Origin: Planctomycetota bacterium
GTDB lineage: Bacteria; Planctomycetota; UBA1135
DNA length: 21,158 nucleotides
Direction of reading: 5' to 3'
NCBI GenBank assembly: GCA_029243845.1
Contig: JAQWRF010000181.1
Coordinates: 1-21,158, forward strand
Made by a program: the position numbers and the translations under genes. Every line of letters begins with the position of its first letter. Position 1 is the first letter of the stretch. Under the pieces are notes generated by a model, which was not told the DNA's origin, did no database searches, and was given only the letters and a program-made list of their open reading frames with translations. Of the stretch, positions 8,579-15,184 are shown piece after piece.

Positions 8579-9636
8579 TGAATATTAGCGAGCTAGATTT
8601 CGATCTGCCCGAAGGACTAATTGCGCGTTATCCCGCCGACGAGCGGCGTTTGTCTCGTTTATTAGTGGTGCATGCTGGCGATGGCCTGTGGCAACATCAA
8701 GATTTCAGTGATTTCCCACAGTACTTTGAGGCGGGTGATTTACTGGTGCTTAACGATACTAAAGTTGTACCAGCCTTGTTGCAAATGCACAAAGAGACTG
8801 GTGGCAACATAGAAATGCTGTTTTTGCGCGCTGAAGGGCAGGTAGCGCGTTGCATGTTATCTGGCTCGCGCATTCGTGTTGGGCTAGAATTATTCAGCGC
8901 CGATAATCAAGGCAAAGTGCTGTTAAAAGAAAAATTGCCGCGCGGCGAATGGTTAGTAGAGCTAGAGTCCGGAGACTGGATATCTTTTTTAAATCAACAT
9001 GGCTGCCCGCCACTTCCGCCTTATATTCGGCGTATGCGCGGTTTAGATAACGACGACGAAATCCAGCAATCTGATTTTGAGCGCTATCAGACTATCTGGG
9101 CGAAAAATAATGGCTCGGTGGCGGCGCCGACGGCTAGTTTGCACTTTGACGATGAGATGATGCATCAATTGTCTACAGCTGGCGTCAACATCGGCTACTT
9201 AAGCCTGCATGTCGGCCAGGGCACTTTCTTGCCGATTAGTTGCGACACTGTTGAATAGCATCCCATTCATAGTGAACGATTCTTTATAGATGATCATCTT
9301 GCGAAGGCCATTGAATCAGCCCGCGCCTCGGGCGGCAAAATAGTTGCTGGCGGTACCACAGTCTGCCGCGCGCTTGAAGCGTGGGCTGCAGGGCATCACG
9401 GAGAAACCGATTTGATGATCTTGCCGGGGCATACCTTTAATGTGGTCGATGCATTGCTGACCAACTTCCATACTCCGCGCTCAACATTACTTGCTTTAGT
9501 CGCCGCTATGGCAGAGCGGCACGGAGCAGATATCGGCATCGACTTTGTAAAGAAAGTTTACGCTGCTGCTATCGCCGACAACTATAGATTTTATAGTTAC
9601 GGCGACGCGTCACTTTGGTTACCGCCTAAGCTTTAG
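8578..9636 (+). pseudogene. queA: queA (tRNA ribosyltransferase-isomerase) interrupted by an in-frame TAG
   Basis: QueA transfers and isomerises the ribosyl part of SAM onto preQ1-modified tRNA, making epoxyqueuosine. Start at ATG 8578 (TAATG overlap with ino1) gives the expected N-terminus, MNISELDFDLPEGLIARYPA. Family motifs follow in order: LLVLNDTKVVPALL, NGSVAAPTASLHF (from residue 178) and LHVGQGTFLP (from 210). At codon 227 (9256-9258) a TAG replaces the variable residue before the conserved HxxHSE (here HPIHSE). The same frame then continues, fully homologous, through GGKIVAGGTT, LPGHTFNVVDALLTNFHTP and YRFYSYGDA to a second TAG at 9634-9636. Read through, the product would be 352 residues, the normal family length. 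No in-frame ATG occurs just after the lesion; the first is 9412. Either a true nonsense mutation or a one-base error. Confidence 0.85.
9256..9258 (+). other. In-frame TAG within queA
   Basis: The codon sits between GAA (Glu226) and CAT (His of HPIHSE). Intact QueA proteins usually have Glu, Asp, Lys or similar here, so a single change from GAG, AAG or CAG would explain it. Frame is kept on both sides and no bases appear lost. The final stop of this gene and of several neighbours is also TAG. Confidence 0.85.
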
Positions 9637-9644
9637 TTTAAAAG

Positions 9645-9664
9645 CTATCCTAAGATAGTTTTTT
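9645..9664 (+). terminator. Possible small intrinsic terminator after queA
   Basis: CTATC (9645-9649) and GATAG (9654-9658) can pair around a CTAA loop and are followed directly by six T (9659-9664). The stem is short and A/T-rich, so strength is doubtful. A second small inverted repeat, AGCTTT/AAAGCT, sits just before it (9629-9646). The site overlaps the 3' end of the convergent permease gene. Confidence 0.3.
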
Positions 9665-10459
9665 ACGCAATATTTTGCGGCAAAAGTTAGCTGCGAGCAA
9701 ATTGAAAGCCACGAGCCCACCCAGGAAGTGCCAGGTGTTTAGCTCGCCAAGTAAGCTGCTGTCGTAGATGACGGTCAGCATGGTCCAGTCGGCGCTGTTG
9801 TAGATGAGACGCAGCGGTTCGATGGCCATGGTAACCGGGTTGAACAGCACCGCGTTGCTTAGCCATGCTGGTAGTTGATCCAGAGAGTTGAAAGCGCTCG
9901 ATAAGAAAATCATCGGCAGAGTGATAATCATAATTACAGCCAGCATTTCAAAGTGCCTCTTAAACATAAATGCCAGGCCGAGGCTTAGTGAGGTGAATCC
10001 GAGAATCACTAGCGACAGCACCAGCAAGCCGAGCATCACGCCCGATAGTCCGCCAGCGAAACTGACGCCGAGTATTGATGTGGCGCCGACGATTACGAAA
10101 CATTGCAGTAATGTCATTACCGCGATGTGAATCGCGCTGGCTAACACAATGCTAAAGCGATCATCTAGAGGAGCAGAGCGAATGCGATCTAGAAACCCGA
10201 GTTCTCGGTCGAACAATATCGGTACACCAGCATTCAGTGAAGCGTTAAAAGCTGTAAACAACAAAGCGCCGGGAGTTACAAACGATAGGTAATCTCCTTC
10301 GAGGATGTCCCCCATGGATTCTTTAAACACAATCACGAACAAGGTCATCCAGATGATTGGCTGCATCAAGCCGCTAATAACAACGATAGGTCGGCGCTTG
10401 CTATGAAGGAACCATCGCCAAGTTTGAACGCGCGTTTCTTGCCAAAAATTAGAGCTCAT
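9650..10459 (-). CDS. ABC-2 type transporter, permease subunit
   Basis: 269 residues with about six membrane segments (for example GLMQPIIWMTLFVIVF, HIAVMTLLQCFVIVG, GVMLGLLVLSLVILGF and LAVIMIITLPMIFLSSAF). The conserved ABC-2 phrases are present: FVTPGALLFTAF, then REXG-type FDRELGFLDRIRSAPL, and LPAWLSNAVLFNPVTMAIEPLR. It is the membrane partner of the ATPase encoded immediately upstream, whose 3' end it overlaps by 11 bases. It is the last gene of the respiratory assembly operon and ends with TAG. In related operons such exporters accompany cytochrome oxidase genes, suggesting a role in oxidase biogenesis (metal, heme or assembly factor transport), but the substrate cannot be read here. 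It is one of two genes in this window with a clear Shine-Dalgarno sequence. Confidence 0.88.
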   Translation of the reverse strand: MSSNFWQETRVQTWRWFLHSKRRPIVVISGLMQPIIWMTLFVIVFKESMGDILEGDYLSFVTPGALLFTAFNASLNAGVPILFDRELGFLDRIRSAPLDDRFSIVLASAIHIAVMTLLQCFVIVGATSILGVSFAGGLSGVMLGLLVLSLVILGFTSLSLGLAFMFKRHFEMLAVIMIITLPMIFLSSAFNSLDQLPAWLSNAVLFNPVTMAIEPLRLIYNSADWTMLTVIYDSSLLGELNTWHFLGGLVAFNLLAANFCRKILRKKLS

Positions 10460-11423
10460 TGTTTACCTCACAAGTTGAAGCTAAATAAGCATCAGCCAAA
10501 GTTGGACGACGCATGGCCAGCCCGTGAATCTTCAATCCCTTGGTCGCAGCACGTTGCGTTAAATAGTCGCTCCAATCGCCGCCACTATCTGGTTTCGTAT
10601 TTGCCGGCAGTGCCATGGCGTATTCCGCAAACTGTGGATTTTCTGGCATTACTTTGCCAGGGGCCGCACCAAACAAATCTGCCAACTGCTCGCGATCGCC
10701 TTCGCGCGGATGCGGGCTGAGCGAAACTCCGATAATCCATTCGCCTAAATCGTCGCACAGCTCTTGCGGAGGAGCGAAGCCACATAAATTGCCCTTAGCC
10801 ATCAACACAGCTTTGTCTGCTAGAACCTCGGCTTCTTCGAAATCGTGAGTCGCCAGCAAAATAGCAGTGCCTTCGCGCTTCAGTTCTAAAAGTAGCTTCC
10901 AGAGTTCGCGTCGCGATTCGTAGTCGAGGCCTGACGAGGGTTCATCAAGGATTAAGAGCTTTGGATTGTGCATCAACGAAGCCGCTAAATCTAAGCGACG
11001 CTTCATGCCGCCAGAGTAAGTTTCAATGGCACGATGTGCGGCATCGGTCAGCTTAAATCGCTCAAGCAGTTCGTCAACACGCGCAATGATGTCGCCTTTC
11101 TTGAGATGCACTAAGCCTGCTTGAAAGCGCATAAACTCGTGGCCGGTTAAAACTTTGTCGAGCGCTGAGTCCTGTCCGGCGTATCCGAATTGTTCTCGCG
11201 ACCTGCTGGGGTTTTCACAGACGTCAAACTCGCCAATAGTAATGGTGCCTTCATCAAGCGTCTCTAAAGTGCTGATGCTGCGAATGAGCGTAGATTTTCC
11301 CGCACCATTCGGCCCGAGCAAAGTAACGATTTGCGAAGCTTCAATACTAAACGAAACGTTGTTCAACGCTAAAATTTCGGAGTAAGCTTTGCGCGCGTTT
11401 TTTATGTCAAGGACAGGTGTCAT
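10449..11423 (-). CDS. ABC transporter ATP-binding protein
   Basis: 324 residues. Walker A is GPNGAGKST (37-45), the Q-loop region is YAGQDSALDKVLT (from 81), the signature is YSGGMKRR (136-143), Walker B is LLILDEPSSGLD (156-167), and the switch histidine is His193 in ATHDFEEAEVLADKAVLMAKG. About 100 residues follow the nucleotide-binding domain, as in DrrA/NodI/CcmA-type ATPases of ABC-2 exporters. The ATG overlaps the ctaB stop (TAATG) and the gene overlaps the permease start, so heme O synthase, ATPase and permease are translationally linked. This placement implies an exporter working in terminal oxidase assembly; drug or polysaccharide export, the other common roles of this subfamily, is less likely in this context. 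Confidence 0.93.
   Translation of the reverse strand: MTPVLDIKNARKAYSEILALNNVSFSIEASQIVTLLGPNGAGKSTLIRSISTLETLDEGTITIGEFDVCENPSRSREQFGYAGQDSALDKVLTGHEFMRFQAGLVHLKKGDIIARVDELLERFKLTDAAHRAIETYSGGMKRRLDLAASLMHNPKLLILDEPSSGLDYESRRELWKLLLELKREGTAILLATHDFEEAEVLADKAVLMAKGNLCGFAPPQELCDDLGEWIIGVSLSPHPREGDREQLADLFGAAPGKVMPENPQFAEYAMALPANTKPDSGGDWSDYLTQRAATKGLKIHGLAMRRPTLADAYLASTCEVNNEL
10465..10470 (-). promoter_or_regulatory. Ribosome binding site of the ABC permease gene
   Basis: TGAGGT on the - strand, with its GAGG core 6 bases before the ATG at 10459, inside the 3' end of the ATPase gene. It is notable because nearly all other starts in the window lack such a sequence. Confidence 0.55.
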
Positions 11424-12286
11424 TAGTAACGATAGTCTAGGACGAGAAGAGAGAGCAGCAACGGCAAGTAAATAATTGAGGTGTACAAAACGATGCGTGC
11501 GGTTTTTGTTTCGCGGTTACGCCGAAACATCAAAGCGGTCGCCAGGTAAATCAGTGACAGGCTTAGCGAGCCATAGAAGTATAACTCTTCGGTGAATTCA
11601 AACATGCTTGGTGCCATGCTCATCGGCACTAAAGCGAGCGCGTAATGAATAGATTGCCGCCCGGCGATAACGCCAGTTTTGTCAACGCCCGGTAGCATGC
11701 GCAAGCCACCGTATTCGTAATCGTCGCGGTACAGCCAAGCAATCGCAAAGAAGTGCGGCAGCTGCCACAGAAACAAGATCAGAAACAAAATGCCCGCCAA
11801 AATATCGAGGCCGTTGCTTGCAGCAGCATAACCAATTAAAAGTGGTATGGCACCTGGTATGGCTCCGACTAATGTGTTCAGCGGGGTAATACGTTTTAGC
11901 GGAGTGTAAATAAAATCGTAAAGCAAAATCATGATTATTGCTAACCATGCGCTTAAAGGATTTAAGAAAATTGCTAACCATGCGCAACCGACGATAGTGA
12001 GCACCCACGCAACGATGATGGCATCTTTCTTGCTGACACGGCCTGTCGGTAACGGGCGATTGCAAGTTCGCGGCATGCGCTTGTCGATATCGATTTCAAT
12101 AATCTGATTGATGATGGCGGCCGCGGTGCTGGTCATGACCAAGCCGAGCACTAAGTGCAGCGCCATCATCCATTGCCATTGACCATGATTAGCCACCCAC
12201 ATGCAAATTAATGCCGCAATTGTTGTTAGCAACTGAATGCGCATTTTGCCGAGCTCTACCCAATCTTTAGGGGTTCCGCTAAGCAT
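11423..12286 (-). CDS. ctaB: Protoheme IX farnesyltransferase (heme O synthase)
   Basis: 287 residues, a polytopic UbiA-superfamily prenyltransferase that attaches a farnesyl chain to heme b, giving heme O. The prenyl diphosphate/Mg site is NQIIEIDIDKRMPRTCNRPL (60-79). In it the usual first Asp is Glu64, while Asp66 and Asp68 are kept; this NQxxE form is, as I recall, typical of a CtaB branch that includes planctomycete proteins. The second conserved region is YDFIYTPLKRITPLNTLVGA, followed by PLLIGYAAA and DDYEYGGLRMLPGVD. The gene overlaps ctaA by 8 bases upstream and the ABC ATPase by 1 base downstream. CtaB acts immediately before CtaA in heme A synthesis. Confidence 0.95.
   Translation of the reverse strand: MLSGTPKDWVELGKMRIQLLTTIAALICMWVANHGQWQWMMALHLVLGLVMTSTAAAIINQIIEIDIDKRMPRTCNRPLPTGRVSKKDAIIVAWVLTIVGCAWLAIFLNPLSAWLAIIMILLYDFIYTPLKRITPLNTLVGAIPGAIPLLIGYAAASNGLDILAGILFLILFLWQLPHFFAIAWLYRDDYEYGGLRMLPGVDKTGVIAGRQSIHYALALVPMSMAPSMFEFTEELYFYGSLSLSLIYLATALMFRRNRETKTARIVLYTSIIYLPLLLSLLVLDYRY
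11937..11985. repeat. 16-base direct repeat inside ctaB
   Basis: ATTGCTAACCATGCGC occurs at 11937-11952 and again at 11970-11985, exactly 33 bases (11 codons) apart and in frame. Each copy encodes the AWLAI of AWLAIFLNPLS and AWLAIIMILLY within one transmembrane region. The protein length is normal for the family, so this is probably local sequence convergence or gene conversion rather than a recent insertion. Confidence 0.5.
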
Positions 12287-13205
12287 TAGACTTTGGGGTT
12301 AAACGTGTGCGGACTTCGTACCACACTGCCGTAGTTTTGGCTAAAACCAAGACGCCACCTAATAAGTGACCTGTTGCGATACATGCCTGAACAATAAAGC
12401 GCGTGTCTTCGTCGGGGAGATAAGTGGCTAATGGTCCGAGTAAGAAAGCCCATGCGGCAACCCCTAAGGCTAGCTGCGTGCCGAGCAAATGCGCAAGATC
12501 CCGCGCGTGTTTGCGCAGCGGAGGATGCTCGGTCAGCTTAGTGCTGACTAGGTAAATAACATATAGCACCACAAGCGATGTCGTTATGGCCAAAGTCAAG
12601 TGTCCGTCAAAGGCGCCTTGCTTATGGCGCAAGCTGGCGGCACTGAATAAATTAGCGAACAGTAAAGCCATCGCAAGATTTGTCCAACGTTTGAGCCGAG
12701 CGATTTTACGCTGGTCGACTGCGGCAAAACTTTCGGCCCATGAGCTTGAGGTCTTCATACATAACACTACTAATAAAGCCACTACCAACTGCGCTCCTAG
12801 GGCATGCAGAATGGCAATGAGGTAATCGTTTTCTAAAACTCGGCTCGCACCCAGCAACCCTTGGCCAATAACAATGACCAAAGACCAAGTGGCTAGCTTG
12901 CGTAAATCGCTACTAACAAGTGAACGTTTGACCCATGTGTATCCAGCTAAGATTAAAATAATTAAACCCGTTAAGCTGGCGGCTTGGCGATGCGTATGCT
13001 CAACGACGGAACCTGCGCCAAAAGACTCAGCGAGTTCGTCGTAGAAAAAGCTGAATAAGGAACCACTATTAATATTCGGCCAAGTGGGATAGGCCATGCC
13101 AACTTCGGCGCTAGTAATGGTGCCACCAATGCCGCAAGTCAAAGCAATGGTTACAAACAACGCCGCCACACTTAATCTCCGCAACACCATTAAAGGATTA
13201 CTCAT
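12279..13205 (-). CDS. ctaA: Heme A synthase (COX15/CtaA family)
   Basis: 308 residues with about eight hydrophobic segments. CtaA oxidises heme O to heme A in the membrane. Heme-ligand histidines sit in the expected pairs: EHTHRQAA (His70 and His72) and ILHALGAQL (His134) in the first half, and DGHLTLAI (His202) and GHLLGGVLV (His280) in the second. The first external loop has TSAEVGMAYPTWP, a variant of the family's GSGMAxPDWP. Together with ctaB this indicates an aa3-type (heme A) terminal oxidase in the organism. Its start overlaps the cytochrome c gene by 8 bases and its stop (TAG) overlaps ctaB by 8 bases. A strong GGAGGG lies just before its ATG, unlike most genes here. Confidence 0.93.
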   Translation of the reverse strand: MSNPLMVLRRLSVAALFVTIALTCGIGGTITSAEVGMAYPTWPNINSGSLFSFFYDELAESFGAGSVVEHTHRQAASLTGLIILILAGYTWVKRSLVSSDLRKLATWSLVIVIGQGLLGASRVLENDYLIAILHALGAQLVVALLVVLCMKTSSSWAESFAAVDQRKIARLKRWTNLAMALLFANLFSAASLRHKQGAFDGHLTLAITTSLVVLYVIYLVSTKLTEHPPLRKHARDLAHLLGTQLALGVAAWAFLLGPLATYLPDEDTRFIVQACIATGHLLGGVLVLAKTTAVWYEVRTRLTPKSNA

Positions 13206-13701
13206 TGCCCTCCGTTAACTTCGCCCAGGCTGCGCCGCGTTCGACAATGTACAAAGCGTAGTCACGCACATCAGCAAATTCGTCGTCACTTAAGCCAGCA
13301 AAAGAGCTCATTGACGTGGATGGAATCCCGTGGCGTAAAACTGTTTCTACATCACGTACGGTCCCTGCAAATAAATCTTTAGGCGGTGGCTTTAGCAATG
13401 CCGCGGTAGGTGTATTAGCACGTCCACTTGAGCCGTGGCAGTGCAAGCAGTTAACCGCATATACTTGGCGCCCACCACTTAAGTTGGCGTTGGCCAATGG
13501 TGAAGAGGCGGGAACTTTCGGAGATGTGAAGTAGCCGTAGTCAGCAACCAGTTTTTGGTGCTGGGTTGACTGCACCTCTGAAGCGGCGACAAAGATCGGC
13601 TCGCTGTCGGGTGAAGTGAATTGTCCTTGAACGCTGCGCCATAACGCAAAGCAGGCCAAGGCGATGGCCGCATAGTAAAATAAATGCTCTCGGTTAGCCA
13701 T
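13198..13701 (-). CDS. Membrane-anchored c-type cytochrome
   Basis: 167 residues. An uncleaved-looking hydrophobic helix (about residues 8-24, YYAAIALACFALW) anchors the protein, followed by a linker of about 50 residues and one cytochrome c domain. Heme attachment is CLHCH (Cys85, Cys88, His89) and the distal ligand is most likely Met131 in GIPSTSM. The domain resembles class I mono-heme cytochromes of the cbb3/Cox-associated type, with SGGRQVYAVNCLHCHG at its start and a final LSDDEFADVRDYALYI helix. It probably donates electrons to, or takes part in, a terminal oxidase in the cytoplasmic membrane. The gene begins one base after the DUF420 stop and overlaps ctaA. Confidence 0.92.
   Translation of the reverse strand: MANREHLFYYAAIALACFALWRSVQGQFTSPDSEPIFVAASEVQSTQHQKLVADYGYFTSPKVPASSPLANANLSGGRQVYAVNCLHCHGSSGRANTPTAALLKPPPKDLFAGTVRDVETVLRHGIPSTSMSSFAGLSDDEFADVRDYALYIVERGAAWAKLTEGNE
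13208..13213 (-). promoter_or_regulatory. Ribosome binding site of ctaA
   Basis: GGAGGG on the - strand, ending 2 bases before the ATG (core GGAGG 3 bases before). It is the strongest Shine-Dalgarno match in the window, although the spacing is shorter than ideal. It lies inside the end of the cytochrome c gene. Confidence 0.5.
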
Positions 13702-13702
13702 G

Positions 13703-14155
13703 CTAACTGCTTAAGGCGATCGCTGCAGAGTCGGTGAGCACATAAAGAATAAAATAAATACTTACGCCAGTGATTGAAACGTACATCCACATTGGAAACA
13801 GCCTCTTCGCCCATCTGCGATGAAATTCGCGAGAATCTTTGAGTCCGGCGCGAATGACAATAATGGCTAACACCGGAACGATAGATGCCAAGACAGTATG
13901 GGTGCCAAGTAAAATTAAGTAGGGCGTTCTACCCCATGCTGGACCTGCGTAAGAAACTAAAATCTCAAAGGAGATATGGTAGTAAAGATAGCTGCACAGG
14001 AAAACCACGGAACACAAAAACGCTGAAATCATCATCTTTTTGTGGGCAGCTTCGTTGCCACGGCGAATAAAAAGGATGCCAATTACCAGCAGCGCAGCTG
14101 ACAATGCATTGAGGCAGGCGTTCACTAATGGGTATAAGGTTGGGTCTTGTGGCAT
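13703..14155 (-). CDS. DUF420 membrane protein (cytochrome oxidase-associated)
   Basis: 150 residues from ATG 14155 (MPQDPTLYPLVN); a GTG at 14176 would add seven residues and cannot be excluded. There are four to five membrane helices. Histidines occur at the pattern typical of DUF420 (YozB-like) proteins: His38 in AAHKKMMISAF, His60 in YYHISFE, His86 in LLGTHTVLA and His112 in EFHRRWAKRLFPMWMYVSITG. DUF420 genes are usually next to cytochrome c oxidase and heme A synthesis genes, which holds here, where it heads the six-gene operon. The exact function is unknown; heme or copper handling during oxidase assembly is the common suggestion. It ends with TAG. Confidence 0.88.
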   Translation of the reverse strand: MPQDPTLYPLVNACLNALSAALLVIGILFIRRGNEAAHKKMMISAFLCSVVFLCSYLYYHISFEILVSYAGPAWGRTPYLILLGTHTVLASIVPVLAIIVIRAGLKDSREFHRRWAKRLFPMWMYVSITGVSIYFILYVLTDSAAIALSS

Positions 14156-14203
14156 CTTTGTATAGAATAACTGCACCGGTTAGAATAAGCTTGTAATAAT
14201 CGT
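14156..14203. promoter_or_regulatory. Short divergent promoter region (DUF420 operon / crcB)
   Basis: Only 48 bases separate the two divergent start codons. The stretch is A/T-rich at both ends, with a -10-like TAGAAT at 14181-14186 on the + strand and TATTCTATA facing the operon on the - strand. No Shine-Dalgarno sequence stands before either start, and I see no room for a fluoride riboswitch ahead of crcB. The hexamers are weak calls. Confidence 0.3.
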
Positions 14204-14578
14204 ATGACACAAATACTTTTCATTGCGGTTGCCGGCGCTCTCGGCACTTTGTTGCGCTACGCAATAACTCACGCTACACGCTCAATAAATGTGGCTGGTT
14301 TCGCTTGGGGCACGTTATTAGCCAACGCGCTCGGGTGCCTTTTGATCGGCGTGCTGTTGGGTATCGGGAAAGAGCGCGATATTTTTAGCCCGAACCTCAT
14401 GCGCGCGATAACGGTTGGCTTTTTAGGGGCGCTAACCACTTTTTCTACTTTCACTGCCGATACCGTTAACCTGTATAGCGCTAATCAGGTGATGGCAGCC
14501 ATGGGCTATGCTGTCGCTAATTTAGTAGCCGGATTTACCCTCTTTTATGTCGGCGGCATCATTGCCCGCGCAATTTAG
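14204..14578 (+). CDS. crcB: Fluoride channel Fluc/CrcB
   Basis: 124 residues and four membrane helices, the normal size for a dual-topology Fluc subunit that dimerises in the cytoplasmic membrane to export fluoride. Signature parts are GALGTLLRYAI (with Arg18), GTLLANALGC (Asn41) and VGFLGALTTFSTF (71-83), which includes the pore-lining phenylalanines Phe80 and Phe83. It is a single gene, so a homodimer is expected. Its stop codon TAG (14576-14578) overlaps the stop codon of the convergent release-factor-like gene. Confidence 0.95.
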   Translation: MTQILFIAVAGALGTLLRYAITHATRSINVAGFAWGTLLANALGCLLIGVLLGIGKERDIFSPNLMRAITVGFLGALTTFSTFTADTVNLYSANQVMAAMGYAVANLVAGFTLFYVGGIIARAI

Positions 14579-15099
14579 CTGCGCAGCGGTTTATGGCCAC
14601 TCTTTTTGCGGCGCTCATTCAATTCATGTAGAGCGTGCGGCTCGCTGGCCAAAAATTTGATTAACTGGCTGTTTGACACACGAAATGCCGTGGCGGTCTC
14701 GCCAATATCGTCTAAGTCGATGTGAAGGCGGTCTAGCACCTCTGCGAGCAAAGCGGGGAAGTCATCGTGATTGATGCTGACCTTGATTTTTTGCCCCTTT
14801 AGTCGCTTCATCCATGCTTCAGAAGGCACATAGGCGGCCGGAGGGCATAAATCGGCGTCGCCAATTTCGCTGCGGTGGTGTAGCGCTAACTTGTTTCGCA
14901 ATCTATACAATGCCATAGTCTTGTTCTTAAGCTGAGAGCGACTTTCAGTCCCCATAGCGCTGACATTTGTCGGTAAATGCGTCACCCGAATAGCAGTCGC
15001 TACACGATTGCGATGCTGGCCGCCGGGCCCAGTAGATCGGGTGGCTTCATATTTGACTTCTAAGCCTAGTTTCTCGAGTGTTTTTCGCGCGGGGTGCAT
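14575..15099 (-). CDS. Peptide chain release factor-like (GGQ) protein
   Basis: 174 residues. The catalytic loop is STGPGGQHRNR (GGQ at 26-28), the motif that enters the ribosomal peptidyl transferase centre and hydrolyses peptidyl-tRNA. The next element, VTHLPTNVSAMGTESRSQLKNK, continues the class I RF catalytic domain. The stop-codon recognition domains of RF1/RF2 are absent. The C-terminal part (HDDFPALLAEVLDRL, then SQLIKFLASEPHALHELNERR) is as I recall it from short release-factor-like proteins of Planctomycetota, and differs from the basic tail of ArfB/YaeJ. A ribosome rescue role is plausible but unproven. It is a single gene read toward crcB. Confidence 0.85.
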   Translation of the reverse strand: MHPARKTLEKLGLEVKYEATRSTGPGGQHRNRVATAIRVTHLPTNVSAMGTESRSQLKNKTMALYRLRNKLALHHRSEIGDADLCPPAAYVPSEAWMKRLKGQKIKVSINHDDFPALLAEVLDRLHIDLDDIGETATAFRVSNSQLIKFLASEPHALHELNERRKKSGHKPLRS

Positions 15100-15184
15100 G
15101 ATTTAAGTGATATTATTCAAGTGCAATTATAAATATGCCGTAAAGTGGGAGTGCCCCAATAACTTGCAAACCAATTAATCATTA
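15100..15184. promoter_or_regulatory. Divergent promoter region (release-factor-like gene / first protease)
   Basis: An 85-base gap between two divergent starts. On the - strand a perfect TATAAT (15131-15126) lies 26 bases before the release-factor-like ATG; the overlapping TATAAA (15128-15133) on the + strand could serve the protease. Neither has a clear -35. A small inverted repeat, TGGG/CCCA (15146-15158), lies in the protease leader. The leader before the protease ATG is A/T-rich without a Shine-Dalgarno sequence. Confidence 0.35.

Noticed and set aside
9256..9258. TAG as a recoded sense codon (pyrrolysine or general read-through)
   Set aside because: Several genes in the window end properly at TAG (ABC permease, ctaA, DUF420, crcB, and queA itself at 9634), QueA needs no pyrrolysine, and I see no downstream structure supporting programmed read-through.
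11937..11985. Recent 33-base tandem duplication in ctaB
   Set aside because: Only 16 of 33 bases repeat, and the region has normal length compared with the CtaB family, so no insertion is indicated.
14156..14203. Fluoride riboswitch ahead of crcB
   Set aside because: The leader is at most 48 bases and is shared with the divergent operon; it is too short for the riboswitch and its conserved sequence is not present.
15146..15158. TGGG/CCCA inverted repeat as a terminator or operator
   Set aside because: A four-base stem is too short to separate from chance; it is mentioned only within the intergenic entry.
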